DNA from: Leptospira harrisiae
GTDB taxonomy: Bacteria; Spirochaetota; Leptospiria; Leptospirales; Leptospiraceae
Length of the DNA: 64,000 bases
Reading direction: 5' to 3'
Assembly: GCF_002811945.1 (NCBI RefSeq)
Contig: NZ_NPDX01000001.1
Span: 1,620,501-1,684,500, forward strand
Shown here: one piece after another, positions 52,777 through 61,574 of the stretch
How positions within the stretch are numbered: position 1 is the first letter of the stretch
Layout: each line of letters opens with the position of its first letter
Program-made: the position numbers and the translations under genes
The notes under the pieces: generated by a model
What the model saw: only the letters and a program-made list of their open reading frames with translations
What the model was told of the DNA's origin: nothing
Database searches by the model: none

Positions 52777-54585
52777 TTATCTTCCACTACCAGATCTTTT
52801 TCTCATACTTGCATCCAAAACTTTTTTACGAAGACGTAAACTTTGTGGAGTCACTTCCAAAAGTTCATCATCATCTAAAAATTCAATGGATTGTTCCAAA
52901 GTGAGTTTCTTTGGTGGAACGAGGCGAATCGCTTCATCCGATCCAGAAGCACGAACGTTTGTGAGTTTTTTCTCACGCACTGGGTTCACTTCTAAGTCAG
53001 AATCCCTGCTATTCATTCCAAGGATCATACCTGGGTAAACTGCTACTTGTGGTTCAATGAAAAGATCCCCACGTTCTTGCACTTTCCATAGAGCATAAGC
53101 CGTTGATTCCCCTGAGTCCATAGAAATAAGGGCTCCGTTTTTACGGCCAGGAATTTCACCTTTGTATTTATCAAAACGTAGGAAACGGCTAGACATCACC
53201 CCTTCACCACGAGTTTCAGAAATAAAATGTCCTCTAAATCCAATGAGACCTCTTGTCGGAATGGTGTATTCCACACGAGTGATTCCTGAAGTATGAGCAT
53301 CCATTCCAGTGAGCTCCCCTTTACGGCGGTTTAGTTCTTGGATACAAGCTCCCGAGTATTGGTCAGGTAAGTCCATTACGAGTGTTTCGTAAGGTTCAAT
53401 TTTTTCCCCAAGTTCGTTTTGTTTGATGATTACTTCTGGGCGTGATACTTGGAGTTCGTATCCTTCTCGTCTCATGTTTTCAATGAGGATGGATAAGTGG
53501 AGTTCTCCACGTCCTAGAATTTTAAAACGGTCTTTGTCTTCTGTTTCTTCCAAACGAAGTGCTACGTTTGTTTCTAGTTCGCGGTCTAGACGTTCTCTTA
53601 AGTTACGAGTAGTAACAAATTTACCTTCTTTTCCAGCAAACGGCGAGTTGTTGACCATAAAGAACATGGAAACTGTTGGCTCTTCTACTTGGATCGCAGG
53701 AAGAGGAAGTGGATTTCCAAAATCACAAACTGTATCCCCGATGAACACATCTGGAATTCCAGCCATAGCTACGATATCACCGGATCCCGCTTCATCGATT
53801 TCGTAACGAGTAAGACCTTCATAGCCATAAAGCTTTGTGATTTTATAATTTGCAGTGGTTCCATTAGTTTTTGCGAGTGTTACATCCGCACCTTTTCTCA
53901 TGGTTCCTTGGTAGATTTTACCAATGGCAATACGACCAACGTATTCATTGTAATCAAGTGCAGTGACTTGGAATTGGAGAGCTTTATCACTTTCGTTTTT
54001 TACAGCAGCCACATGTTCCAAAACTTTATCCAGAAGTGGTTCAATGTTTGATCCAGGAACTTCTGACAGTTGGTTTACTGCCCAACCTTGTTTTGCAGAC
54101 GCATAGATGATAGGAAAGTCTAACTGTTCTTCGGTGGCACCGAGGTCACTAAACAAATCAAATACTTTGTCTACTGAAAATCCTGGTCTTGCCCCTTCAC
54201 GATCCACTTTGTTCACAACAACAATTGGTTTGTGACCAAGTTGGAGTGATTTCCCAAGAACAAACCGAGTTTGTGGCATGGGACCGTCAAATGCATCCAC
54301 AAGTAAAAGCGTACAGTCTGTCATGGACAGAACTCGTTCCACCTCTCCTCCGAAGTCAGCGTGACCTGGAGTGTCTACGATATTAATGCGAGTGCCTTTG
54401 TATTTTACCGAAGTGTTCTTGGCAAGGATCGTAATCCCTTTTTCCTGTTCCAAAGTGTTGGAATCCATGATTCTTTCTCGGTCTTCTTTTGCGGTTACGG
54501 CGCCCGTATGGCGAAGGATACAATCTGTTAGTGTCGTCTTACCGTGGTCGACGTGTGCGATGATGGCGATGTTGCGAATTTCCAT
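52777..54585 (-). CDS. typA: Ribosome-associated GTPase TypA/BipA
   Basis: 602 residues, full length. TypA is an EF-G-like GTPase that assists 50S assembly and stress adaptation. G1 is [13 protein letters not shown]2 lies in [13 protein letters not shown]3 is [13 protein letters not shown]4 is [12 protein letters not shown] and G5 follows in YASAKQGW. The C-terminal domain with [16 protein letters not shown] and the basic ending [12 protein letters not shown]...[12 protein letters not shown] is TypA-specific. It is a single gene, divergent from rplU and ended by the shared terminator downstream. Confidence 0.97.
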   Translation of the reverse strand: MEIRNIAIIAHVDHGKTTLTDCILRHTGAVTAKEDRERIMDSNTLEQEKGITILAKNTSVKYKGTRINIVDTPGHADFGGEVERVLSMTDCTLLLVDAFDGPMPQTRFVLGKSLQLGHKPIVVVNKVDREGARPGFSVDKVFDLFSDLGATEEQLDFPIIYASAKQGWAVNQLSEVPGSNIEPLLDKVLEHVAAVKNESDKALQFQVTALDYNEYVGRIAIGKIYQGTMRKGADVTLAKTNGTTANYKITKLYGYEGLTRYEIDEAGSGDIVAMAGIPDVFIGDTVCDFGNPLPLPAIQVEEPTVSMFFMVNNSPFAGKEGKFVTTRNLRERLDRELETNVALRLEETEDKDRFKILGRGELHLSILIENMRREGYELQVSRPEVIIKQNELGEKIEPYETLVMDLPDQYSGACIQELNRRKGELTGMDAHTSGITRVEYTIPTRGLIGFRGHFISETRGEGVMSSRFLRFDKYKGEIPGRKNGALISMDSGESTAYALWKVQERGDLFIEPQVAVYPGMILGMNSRDSDLEVNPVREKKLTNVRASGSDEAIRLVPPKKLTLEQSIEFLDDDELLEVTPQSLRLRKKVLDASMRKRSGSGR

Positions 54586-54636
54586 TGTTTTTACCAGAAA
54601 TTCTAATCCAGTTAGGCTGTAAATGGGGATTTCAGT

Positions 54637-54665
54637 TTGACAAGAGGTGCCTATCAGAAATCCTG
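54637..54665 (+). promoter_or_regulatory. Candidate promoter of the rplU operon
   Basis: A perfect TTGACA lies at 54637-54642 in the 118-base gap between typA and rplU. The -10 expected 17-18 bases later (ATCCTG/TCCTGG) is poor. The remaining leader carries TTAGGATAG before the rplU ATG. Confidence 0.35.
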
Positions 54666-54703
54666 GTAAGAACTACATTCGAGAAAGAGATTAGGATAGT
54701 TAT

Positions 54704-55012
54704 ATGTTCGCCATCATTGAACTTGGAGCCAAACAATTTAAAGTGTCTCCTGACCAGGTATTCGTCGCAGAAAAAACAGGAAACTCGGTTGGAAGCACAG
54801 TAGAAACGAAAGTCCTACTCCTTTCCGATAACAACAAAGTGAACATTGGTTCCCCAGCATTGTCTGGAGCTAAAGTCACTTTGAAAGTATTAGAAGACTG
54901 TAAGGGTGAAAAAATCCACGGTTTTAAATACAAAAAAAGAAAAAACTATAAGAAGTCTTGGGGTCATAGACAACAACTCCAAAAACTCCAAGTAGTTTCC
55001 ATCAACGGATAA
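54704..55012 (+). CDS. rplU: 50S ribosomal protein L21
   Basis: 102 residues, normal L21 size. MFAIIELGAKQFKVSPDQ at the start and the basic end GFKYKKRKNYKKSWGHRQ are the family signatures; L21 binds 23S rRNA domain VI. AGGA lies eight bases before the ATG. The TAA stop is followed without a gap by the TTG start of the Prp-like gene, and L27 follows: the usual rplU-prp-rpmA order. Confidence 0.97.
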   Translation: MFAIIELGAKQFKVSPDQVFVAEKTGNSVGSTVETKVLLLSDNNKVNIGSPALSGAKVTLKVLEDCKGEKIHGFKYKKRKNYKKSWGHRQQLQKLQVVSING

Positions 55013-55342
55013 TTGATTTATAGTAAGATTTTTAAAGATTTAGGAGGGAAAATCGCAGGAATCCAACTGGAAGGACATTCTCCCAAGGACTTAGGTTCGA
55101 AAGGCGAAAACCTTTTGTGTGCAGGAGTCTCCACTCTGGTTCAGAGTGCTCACTCGTATTTGGCATCACAAGACAGTTTGGAATCGGAAGAAAAACGAGA
55201 CGGATACTTAAGGTTTTTAGTAAAACCGATCCATAGAGATGGCTACCAAAGCTTACTTTCCATGGTCGAGTTTGGATTAAAATCTTTAGAACACTCTCAT
55301 TCCCAAGCGATTTCCATCCAAGACGAAATAATAAAGGGGTAA
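55013..55342 (+). CDS. prp: Prp-like ribosomal-processing cysteine protease
   Basis: 109 residues starting at TTG directly after the rplU TAA. The start is supported because the product then opens MIYSKIFKDLGGKIAGIQLEG, lining up with the MI-x-x-x-I...G-x-I opening of the family. The catalytic His is in LEGHSPKD (His22) and the Cys in GENLLCAGVSTLV (Cys36), matching GHA...CAAVS of Prp/YsxB. In Firmicutes, Prp trims an N-terminal extension from L27. Here the L27 encoded next has no such extension, so the substrate must differ or the role has changed. There is no Shine-Dalgarno sequence; translation is probably by re-initiation after rplU. Confidence 0.85.
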   Translation: MIYSKIFKDLGGKIAGIQLEGHSPKDLGSKGENLLCAGVSTLVQSAHSYLASQDSLESEEKRDGYLRFLVKPIHRDGYQSLLSMVEFGLKSLEHSHSQAISIQDEIIKG

Positions 55343-55345
55343 ACA

Positions 55346-55603
55346 ATGGCTACAAAGAAAGGTGGTGGATCCACAAAGAACGGTCGTGATTCGGTATCGA
55401 AAAGACTTGGTGTTAAAGTTTACGGTGGACAATTTGCCATTGCTGGTAATATCATTGTGCGCCAAAGAGGAACTGAATACAAACCGGGGAAAAACGTAGG
55501 AATTGGTCGTGACCATACTCTTTACGCACTTGTTGACGGTGTTGTGACTTTCGAACATGTAACTAGAGAAAGACAACAAATCTCCGTTTACCCGAAAGTG
55601 TAA
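55346..55603 (+). CDS. rpmA: 50S ribosomal protein L27
   Basis: 85 residues. [16 protein letters not shown] at the start is the mature-type L27 N-terminus that reaches the peptidyl-transferase centre. The rest ([41 protein letters not shown]) is typical. Only one codon separates the ATG from an in-frame TAA (the Prp stop), so no leader peptide can precede it. A GGGG lies upstream of the start. It ends just before two hairpins. Confidence 0.97.
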   Translation: MATKKGGGSTKNGRDSVSKRLGVKVYGGQFAIAGNIIVRQRGTEYKPGKNVGIGRDHTLYALVDGVVTFEHVTRERQQISVYPKV

Positions 55604-55604
55604 T

Positions 55605-55624
55605 CCTCTCATACATTTGAGAGG
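55605..55624 (+). other. Short hairpin after rpmA
   Basis: CCTCTCA (55605-55611) pairs with TGAGAGG (55618-55624) around six bases immediately after the rpmA stop. It has no T run and lies just before a full terminator, so it may be an RNA-stabilising or processing element. Confidence 0.45.
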
Positions 55625-55625
55625 C

Positions 55626-55665
55626 AAAACCCGTTTTAGGATCTCCCTTAAACGGGTTTTTTTTT
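55626..55665 (+). terminator. Strong rho-independent terminator
   Basis: AAAACCCGTTT (55626-55636) pairs with AAACGGGTTTT (55650-55660), and the 3' arm runs into nine consecutive T residues. It should end the rplU-prp-rpmA transcript. obgE begins 15 bases later, so obgE depends on read-through or on a promoter within this short region. Confidence 0.9.
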
Positions 55666-55679
55666 GACCAAAGGAAATT

Positions 55680-56705
55680 ATGAGCGGATTTATCGACGAA
55701 GTACCCATTCAAATTCGAGCCGGACACGGAGGGGCAGGTTCTGTCCATTTCCATAAAGAGAAATTTGTCGAGTTTGGAGGACCGGATGGTGGTGACGGAG
55801 GCAAAGGTGGGGATGTCATTTTCCTTGCCGAAGGTAGGATGATGACTTTAGAAAACTACCTCCCCGACCGTATGTATGCAGCCCAAAACGGAGAACCTGG
55901 ACTTGGTCAAAACCGAAATGGAAAAAATGGCGAAGATTTGATTCTTAAAGTTCCAGTAGGAACGCAAATCATTGATTCTGTGACCATGGAACTCATTTAC
56001 GATTTCAACTACGACGGGGAAAGTTTTACCATAGCGACCGGCGGACGTGGTGGAAAAGGAAATACATTTTTTAAAACGTCAGTCCAACAAGCACCTAGAT
56101 ACAGCCAACCAGGGGAAGAAGGTGGTGAATTTTCTCTAATTTTAGAATTAAAGTTACTCGCAGATATAGGAATTGTTGGTTTACCTAATGCTGGTAAGTC
56201 GACCCTACTCGCCAAAATCACACATGCCCATCCAAAAATTGCAGGATATGCTTTTACCACTCTGTCACCTAATCTTGGTGTGGTGCATAGACACGAAGAT
56301 TTATTTCGTTACACTGTAGCGGATATTCCCGGAATCATTGAAGGTGCGTCCAAAGGTGTAGGCCTTGGGATTAGTTTTTTAAAACACATCGAACGAGTGC
56401 AGGGGATTCTATTTTTATTCGATGGTGGAAATTTACAACTCGAGGAAGAATTAGAAATGTTAAGAAGTGAACTTGGGAACTACAACCAGTCTCTTCTGAA
56501 TAAAAAATTCTTAATTGTCATTAACAAAATGGATATTTGGGATAACGATCCTACCTTTACCGAAGAGATCAAAAAGAATTATTCGAGCTTAGGGGAAATC
56601 ATTTGTATTTCTGCTGATAAAGAATCCAATTTAGATTACTTACTGGAACGAATCGACAAAGTATTTTTTGAAGACAAAGCAAAGTTAGTTTATGAAAACA
56701 CGTAA
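55680..56705 (+). CDS. obgE: Obg-family GTPase (CgtA)
   Basis: 341 residues. The glycine-rich Obg fold (about 1-158, with VGGG-like [12 protein letters not shown] and GGRGGKGN runs) is followed by the GTPase domain. G1 is [12 protein letters not shown]2 [10 protein letters not shown]3 [10 protein letters not shown]4 NKMD and G5 SADKE. It has no C-terminal OCT domain beyond the G domain. Obg monitors ribosome assembly and stress via ppGpp. AAAGGA lies five bases before the ATG. The stop overlaps the proB start by 14 bases. Confidence 0.96.
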   Translation: MSGFIDEVPIQIRAGHGGAGSVHFHKEKFVEFGGPDGGDGGKGGDVIFLAEGRMMTLENYLPDRMYAAQNGEPGLGQNRNGKNGEDLILKVPVGTQIIDSVTMELIYDFNYDGESFTIATGGRGGKGNTFFKTSVQQAPRYSQPGEEGGEFSLILELKLLADIGIVGLPNAGKSTLLAKITHAHPKIAGYAFTTLSPNLGVVHRHEDLFRYTVADIPGIIEGASKGVGLGISFLKHIERVQGILFLFDGGNLQLEEELEMLRSELGNYNQSLLNKKFLIVINKMDIWDNDPTFTEEIKKNYSSLGEIICISADKESNLDYLLERIDKVFFEDKAKLVYENT

Positions 56706-57558
56706 GGATTTTTTAGATTCCATAAAAAAAGCCAAACTGATTGTGATCAAAATCGGAAGTGCTCGTGTTTCCGGTGAAGAATCTAAAATTAATGATTTTT
56801 TGTACGATTTAGTCGGTGACATCCGAACACTCCGTGACCAAGGAAAGGAAGTGATTCTTGTTTCCTCTGGTGCCATAGCCCAAGGGAAAAAACTGCTGGT
56901 TGACCAAAGTGGGCCTATCTCTTTGCCTAACGGAAAAACCACATTGGCAGAAAAACAGGCGTTTGCTGCTATGGGCCAAAACAAACTTCTCAATCTTTAC
57001 GAAAGTTTTTTTAGTCGAGTCAATATCCCAATTGCCCAAATTCTTTTTGGAAGAAAGGATTTGAATGAAGAAAAAAGTTTTACCAATTTAAAACAAACCT
57101 TTCGCCAACTACTCGATTGGGGAATTTTACCCATCGTAAATGAAAACGATTCTGTCTCCACAGAAGAAATCAATTTAGGTGATAACGATATTCTGTCAGC
57201 GATTGTTGCCTCCATTGTAGGGGCTGACCTACTTCTTATTCTCACTGGTGTGGATGGATTCTTAAAAGACCAATCTAAGATTGATTTATTCACTGAAATC
57301 ACAAAGGAAACAGAAAAATTGGCAACGGGTCCTTCTGGACCTGGAACAGGCGGAATGTTTACTAAAATTAACGCCGCCAAACTTTTGTTACCATATGGTA
57401 TCAAAACAGGAATTGTGAACGGTGAAAAAAAACATGCGATCGCTAAGTTTTTTGAATTAGAAAACTTTGGTACTTTGATTGCTGACTCCTCCTTATCACA
57501 CCGAGTTCCCAATGCGTCCGAAATCCAAACTCATTTTTTTTCCTTACCTTCGGAGTGA
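56692..57558 (+). CDS. proB: Glutamate 5-kinase ProB, without PUA domain
   Basis: 288 residues. ProB phosphorylates glutamate, the first step to proline. The amino-acid kinase fold carries [42 protein letters not shown] and [12 protein letters not shown], all typical. The C-terminal PUA domain of the E. coli enzyme (about 80 residues) is absent; PUA-less ProB is known in other bacteria, so this is a variation, not a truncation. It overlaps obgE by 14 bases, and proA follows three bases after its stop. Confidence 0.94.
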   Translation: MKTRKDFLDSIKKAKLIVIKIGSARVSGEESKINDFLYDLVGDIRTLRDQGKEVILVSSGAIAQGKKLLVDQSGPISLPNGKTTLAEKQAFAAMGQNKLLNLYESFFSRVNIPIAQILFGRKDLNEEKSFTNLKQTFRQLLDWGILPIVNENDSVSTEEINLGDNDILSAIVASIVGADLLLILTGVDGFLKDQSKIDLFTEITKETEKLATGPSGPGTGGMFTKINAAKLLLPYGIKTGIVNGEKKHAIAKFFELENFGTLIADSSLSHRVPNASEIQTHFFSLPSE

Positions 57559-57561
57559 ACT

Positions 57562-58827
57562 ATGGCAGATGAAAATGTAATTTATGCAAAAACCTTGGCC
57601 ACCAAAGCAAAGTTAGCAAGTAGAGCTTTGAAAGGTCTTACCACTATAGAGAAAAACTCGGTATTGCGGCGGGTGGAAGAACTACTTTTAGAAAATGAAT
57701 CCGCTATCATCGAGAAAAATAAACTAGATATGCAGAATGGAAAAGAGAAAGATCTGTCCTCTGCGATGATGGACCGCCTTCTCCTTGATTCCAAACGAAT
57801 TCGAAACATGGCAAAAAGTATTGAGGAAATTCGAAATTTACCAGATCCAGTGGGTGAAGTGGTTCGTGGCACCATTCTGCCTAATGGATTGGAGCTTCTC
57901 ACAAAACGTGTTCCGATTGGCGTGGTGATGACAATTTTTGAATCAAGGCCCAATGTGATCATTGATATTGCTTCGTTATCTTTCAAATCAGGGAATGCAT
58001 GTATCCTTCGTGGTGGTTCAGAAGCCTTTCACTCCAATTTAATTCTCTCCTCATTATTCCACCAAGCAATTGAAGAAAAAAAACTACCAGGTGTGACAAA
58101 AGACGCTGTGACTTTTGTAGAGAATACAAATAGAGAGGCGATGCTTCCTTTTTTCCAATTGGATGATCTCATTGATGTGGTTGTCCCTCGCGGTGGAGAG
58201 GCCCTCATTCGTTTTGTTTCGGAAAATAGTAAAATTCCTGTCATCAAACATGACAAAGGTGTAACAAATTTATACCTATCAGACCAAGCAAATACGGAGA
58301 TAGTGCTACCGATTCTGATCAATTCAAAAGTACAACGTCCTGGGGTTTGTAATGCTTTGGAAAACCTATTCATCCACAAAGATTATCCGAATATAAAGGA
58401 TTTATTGGAAAATTTGGAATCAAATGGTGTCCAAATTCTTGGAGATGAATCTATTACCAATCTTTTCCCTTCCGCCAAACTGGCGTCAGAGGAAGACTTT
58501 TTTACAGAGTTTTTAGATACTAGGCTTAGCGTTCGGGTTGTATCCTCCGTATCGGAAGCAATGGAAAACATTCGAAAATACAGTTCTGGTCATACGGAAT
58601 GTATTTTATCCGAAGATATTACAGAAATCCAAACCTTCCAAAAAGAACTAGATAGTGCTGCCATTTTTGTCAACTGTTCCACTCGGTTTCATGATGGTGG
58701 TGAGTATGGACTTGGAGCCGAGGTGGGAATATCCACAGGAAAACTCCATGTGCGTGGGCCTATGGGTCTCATCCACCTAACAACAACGACAACGTATGTA
58801 ACAGGAAGTGGACAAGTCCGCGGCTAA
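57562..58827 (+). CDS. proA: Gamma-glutamyl phosphate reductase ProA
   Basis: 421 residues. ProA reduces glutamyl-5-phosphate to glutamate semialdehyde with NADPH. Signatures include [37 protein letters not shown] and, at the active site, [14 protein letters not shown] with the nucleophilic Cys. [26 protein letters not shown] near the C-terminus is also intact. GGAG lies upstream of the ATG. Together with proB this gives the glutamate-to-proline route; proC is elsewhere. Confidence 0.96.
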   Translation: MADENVIYAKTLATKAKLASRALKGLTTIEKNSVLRRVEELLLENESAIIEKNKLDMQNGKEKDLSSAMMDRLLLDSKRIRNMAKSIEEIRNLPDPVGEVVRGTILPNGLELLTKRVPIGVVMTIFESRPNVIIDIASLSFKSGNACILRGGSEAFHSNLILSSLFHQAIEEKKLPGVTKDAVTFVENTNREAMLPFFQLDDLIDVVVPRGGEALIRFVSENSKIPVIKHDKGVTNLYLSDQANTEIVLPILINSKVQRPGVCNALENLFIHKDYPNIKDLLENLESNGVQILGDESITNLFPSAKLASEEDFFTEFLDTRLSVRVVSSVSEAMENIRKYSSGHTECILSEDITEIQTFQKELDSAAIFVNCSTRFHDGGEYGLGAEVGISTGKLHVRGPMGLIHLTTTTTYVTGSGQVRG

Positions 58828-58829
58828 AC

Positions 58830-59441
58830 ATGGAAGTTTTGTTTTTTGGAGGAAGTTTCAATCCCCCGCATTTGGGACATCGTCATGTCATTGAAACGAT
58901 TTCCAAATCCTATCCTAAGGCCCTCCTATATATTTGTCCCAATTTTGTTTCGCCACTCAAAGAAGATGGAAAGGAATTTAGTGCAGAAGTTATTTGGAAA
59001 CTTTGTATTACGGAATTCGAAGGTTTACTTTCAAAGAATGTGATTCTTTGGGATGAGGAAATCAAAAAACAAAACACAAGTTACACAATAGATAGTTTAA
59101 AAACGCTTCAGACACTTTATCCGCATTCGAAAATTTCTCTTGTTATCGGTGAAGACAATTTAGGTTCCTTTGACAAATGGAAATCCTATTTAGAAATTTT
59201 ATCCATCACGGAAAAAATCATAGTCGTGAGGCGTAATACTCCCTACCCAAAAGATGTTCCCATCCCCATTGTTTTTCCACCTTCAAAAGTAAAAGTTTTA
59301 TCAAATCCAGTTTTGCCGATCAGCAGTACTGAAATTCGACAGATCATTCAAGGGAACTTCAACACAGAATACCTTCTACCAAAAACAAAGGAATTAGTTT
59401 TGAAGTATCTAACCACAACTAATAAGGGTGGTTCTCTATGA
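58830..59441 (+). CDS. nadD: Nicotinate-nucleotide adenylyltransferase NadD
   Basis: 203 residues. NadD joins ATP and nicotinate mononucleotide to give deamido-NAD. The nucleotidyl-transferase loop FGGSFNPPHLGHRHV with its HxGH motif and the C-terminal LPISSTEIRQII (ISSTxIR motif) are both present. It lies two bases after proA and overlaps yqeK by four bases. The obg-proBA-nadD-yqeK-rsfS order is a familiar conserved neighbourhood. Confidence 0.93.
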   Translation: MEVLFFGGSFNPPHLGHRHVIETISKSYPKALLYICPNFVSPLKEDGKEFSAEVIWKLCITEFEGLLSKNVILWDEEIKKQNTSYTIDSLKTLQTLYPHSKISLVIGEDNLGSFDKWKSYLEILSITEKIIVVRRNTPYPKDVPIPIVFPPSKVKVLSNPVLPISSTEIRQIIQGNFNTEYLLPKTKELVLKYLTTTNKGGSL

Positions 59442-60049
59442 ATCAAAACCCAAAAGTTAATGTTTCTTTCGATGATTGGATTCTATTTTTTAGAGAAGAA
59501 GTTCCGAATCATGTAACGGAAACTCGGTTTGAACATATTTTACGTGTAGCCAACTATGCAGAATCACTGGCAAAAATCCATGGACATCCAAATCCAAAAA
59601 AAGCATACATCGCTGGACTTTGTCATGACATCACCAAACAGAAAAAAATGGATATCCATTTGGCACTCTTTACTGAATATTCTTTGGAGGTGGGCGGAAT
59701 TCCGACCCAGGCTCTTCACGCCTATTCAGCACCTTTATGGTTAAAAAAAGAATATGGATTTTCGGATCCTGAGATTTCCGCTGCAATTTCTTCCCATACC
59801 TTAGGAAATTCTTCTCCAACCCTATTGGACAATATTCTGTATGCGGCAGATTTTTTAGGATCTGACTATGCTTTCCGCAGGGATGAACTGCCGCTCTGGG
59901 TGGAGAAAACTGAGGAAAATCTGAATTACGGTGTTTTTATGAAAGCCTCACAAACCATTTCCTTTCTTATGGAAAAAAAGGAAGTCATCCATCCTTTTAC
60001 GTTTCAGACTTACAACCAATCGGCAAATTTGATTAAGGAAACCAAATAG
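59438..60049 (+). CDS. yqeK: HD-domain protein YqeK, bis(nucleosyl)-tetraphosphatase
   Basis: 203 residues. The HD-domain metal ligands are seen in TRFEHILRVANYA (first His), AYIAGLCHDITKQ (His-Asp), AISSHTLGN and DNILYAADFLG, the YqeK pattern. YqeK cuts Ap4A symmetrically to ADP and is linked to stress and nucleotide signalling. It overlaps nadD by four bases, and the next gene starts at the base after its stop. Confidence 0.9.
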   Translation: MNQNPKVNVSFDDWILFFREEVPNHVTETRFEHILRVANYAESLAKIHGHPNPKKAYIAGLCHDITKQKKMDIHLALFTEYSLEVGGIPTQALHAYSAPLWLKKEYGFSDPEISAAISSHTLGNSSPTLLDNILYAADFLGSDYAFRRDELPLWVEKTEENLNYGVFMKASQTISFLMEKKEVIHPFTFQTYNQSANLIKETK

Positions 60050-61207
60050 ATGTTACGTGAAGCTCCCAAAAAACAACCAATCCCAGCAAAAACTCTTCTC
60101 ATTGCTGCAGGTTCTTTCTTTTTGATTGCCCTACTATTTTTAGTTTTCAGGTCCAAAGGTGGATTTTCTTTAGATCAAAAGTTTTCCCAAAGCAAACGGC
60201 TCCCCATCCTCTTTTCGGTATTAGGGGAAAAAGATGAATATTTATTTTCACTTTATGCGGAATTTTATCCAAGTGAAAAAAAAGCTGCACTTTTCTTTGT
60301 AAATCCAAAAACCAGTTTTGATGATGGAGATAAATCACTCAAAGAAAGAGGGAGTTCTGCACCTTCTTATGTGGAATCTGTTTTAGAAGATACTTTAGAT
60401 TCAAACATTCCATTTAAAATCGTTTGGACAAAACAACAATTTCAAAATTGGATCAATTTACTTGGTGGCCTCAATTTATTTTTTGAACCAAAATCACTTC
60501 ATATAACCAAAAACTATGCAAGAAACAAACAGACTTATGTTCTAGATGGGGAGGATTGTTTTGATTGGATGAGTTCTCTTGCCGATGAATCAATGATATC
60601 GTATATCCGTAGACTGGAGATCCAAGAAACAATCATTTTAACAATCCTTGAAGCCATACATGAAAAAAAGGACTTATTAGGAAAACAAAGAGTCACTTAC
60701 TTACATAGCCAGATGACAACGAATCTTTCTGCCAAAGAATGGGAAACTTTGATGGATTTTCTGAAAAAAGAAAAAATTCATTTTGGAGTTTCTGAAGTTC
60801 CGGGAGAACCGATTGCTCGACCGAAACAGAAAGATGAAATCCTAAAAGCAAATGAAGAAACGGTTAAAGTTGCCTTTCATAAATTTGCAGGTGAACTCAA
60901 ATCCCTATCATTTAGCGAAGGAGAAAGAGCAAGGATCGAAGTCTTAAATGGAACCCCAAAAAATGGGCTTGCCAGATACGGGAAGGTGCTTCTGAATGAT
61001 AAGGGTCTGAAAGTTCTCTCCGTTGACAATGCCTGGGATTCTAGTTTTAAATCCAGTATCATCTTAAACCGCTCCGGAAACACACAGTACACTGATCTCA
61101 TCTCCGATACCTTCCAAGGTCGAAGGGTTTACTTCGCACTAAGAAAAGATTTGGGACTTGATGCCACTGTGATCCTCGGAGAAGATTTTCAAAATTCCAA
61201 GGACTAA
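60050..61207 (+). CDS. Diverged LCP-type membrane protein with LytR_C domain
   Basis: 385 residues. One membrane helix (about 17-38) follows a short basic N-terminus. The middle region (about 50-270) looks like a worn LCP fold: DGEDCFDWMSSL and YIRRLEIQETIILTILEAI match the D-G...R-R...Q pattern near the end of the domain. The N-terminal Arg-Asp phosphate-binding motif of active LCP proteins is not seen (KAALFFVNPKTSF stands there). The C-terminal 90 residues are a LytR_C domain (IEVLNGTPKNGLARYGKVL). LCP proteins attach glycopolymers to cell walls, mainly in Gram-positives. Activity here is doubtful. It sits between yqeK and rsfS, two bases before rsfS. Confidence 0.75.
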   Translation: MLREAPKKQPIPAKTLLIAAGSFFLIALLFLVFRSKGGFSLDQKFSQSKRLPILFSVLGEKDEYLFSLYAEFYPSEKKAALFFVNPKTSFDDGDKSLKERGSSAPSYVESVLEDTLDSNIPFKIVWTKQQFQNWINLLGGLNLFFEPKSLHITKNYARNKQTYVLDGEDCFDWMSSLADESMISYIRRLEIQETIILTILEAIHEKKDLLGKQRVTYLHSQMTTNLSAKEWETLMDFLKKEKIHFGVSEVPGEPIARPKQKDEILKANEETVKVAFHKFAGELKSLSFSEGERARIEVLNGTPKNGLARYGKVLLNDKGLKVLSVDNAWDSSFKSSIILNRSGNTQYTDLISDTFQGRRVYFALRKDLGLDATVILGEDFQNSKD

Positions 61208-61208
61208 A

Positions 61209-61574
61209 ATGCCGAATATCAGCGCCGAGACATTAGAACATCTCAAAAAAATCAAACAGACGTTAATTGACAAAAAATGTGAAAATATCCAATTTTTGGA
61301 TCTTAAAGATGTCCATAGTTATTTATCCTTATTCGTACTCGCCACCGTCAAAACCGAAACCCAAGGTCGGTCTTGTGCAAAAGACATCGATAAATACATG
61401 AAACCATTAAAACTCGCCGTCAAAAGACAAAACCTCGCCGATCTTCCAAAAGATGCGACGGGTTGGATTCTTTTGGATTACGGCGAAATCTGTGTTCATA
61501 TCATGACAGACGAAATGAGAACCTATTATTCGTTAGATCGTCTTTGGGGTGATGCCACTCCTATTGTTGTATAA
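61209..61574 (+). CDS. rsfS: Ribosomal silencing factor RsfS
   Basis: 121 residues, the usual size. RsfS binds L14 and prevents subunit joining when nutrients are low. The family motifs are seen around [27 protein letters not shown] and [34 protein letters not shown]. The last codons overlap the convergent yyaL stop by 14 bases. Confidence 0.94.
   Translation: MPNISAETLEHLKKIKQTLIDKKCENIQFLDLKDVHSYLSLFVLATVKTETQGRSCAKDIDKYMKPLKLAVKRQNLADLPKDATGWILLDYGEICVHIMTDEMRTYYSLDRLWGDATPIVV

Noticed and set aside
53423..53806. A 127-codon plus-strand frame inside typA
   Set aside because: Antisense to a highly conserved gene; no independent support.
56997..57512. A 171-codon minus-strand frame
   Set aside because: Complement of proB, with no start signal or recognisable domain.
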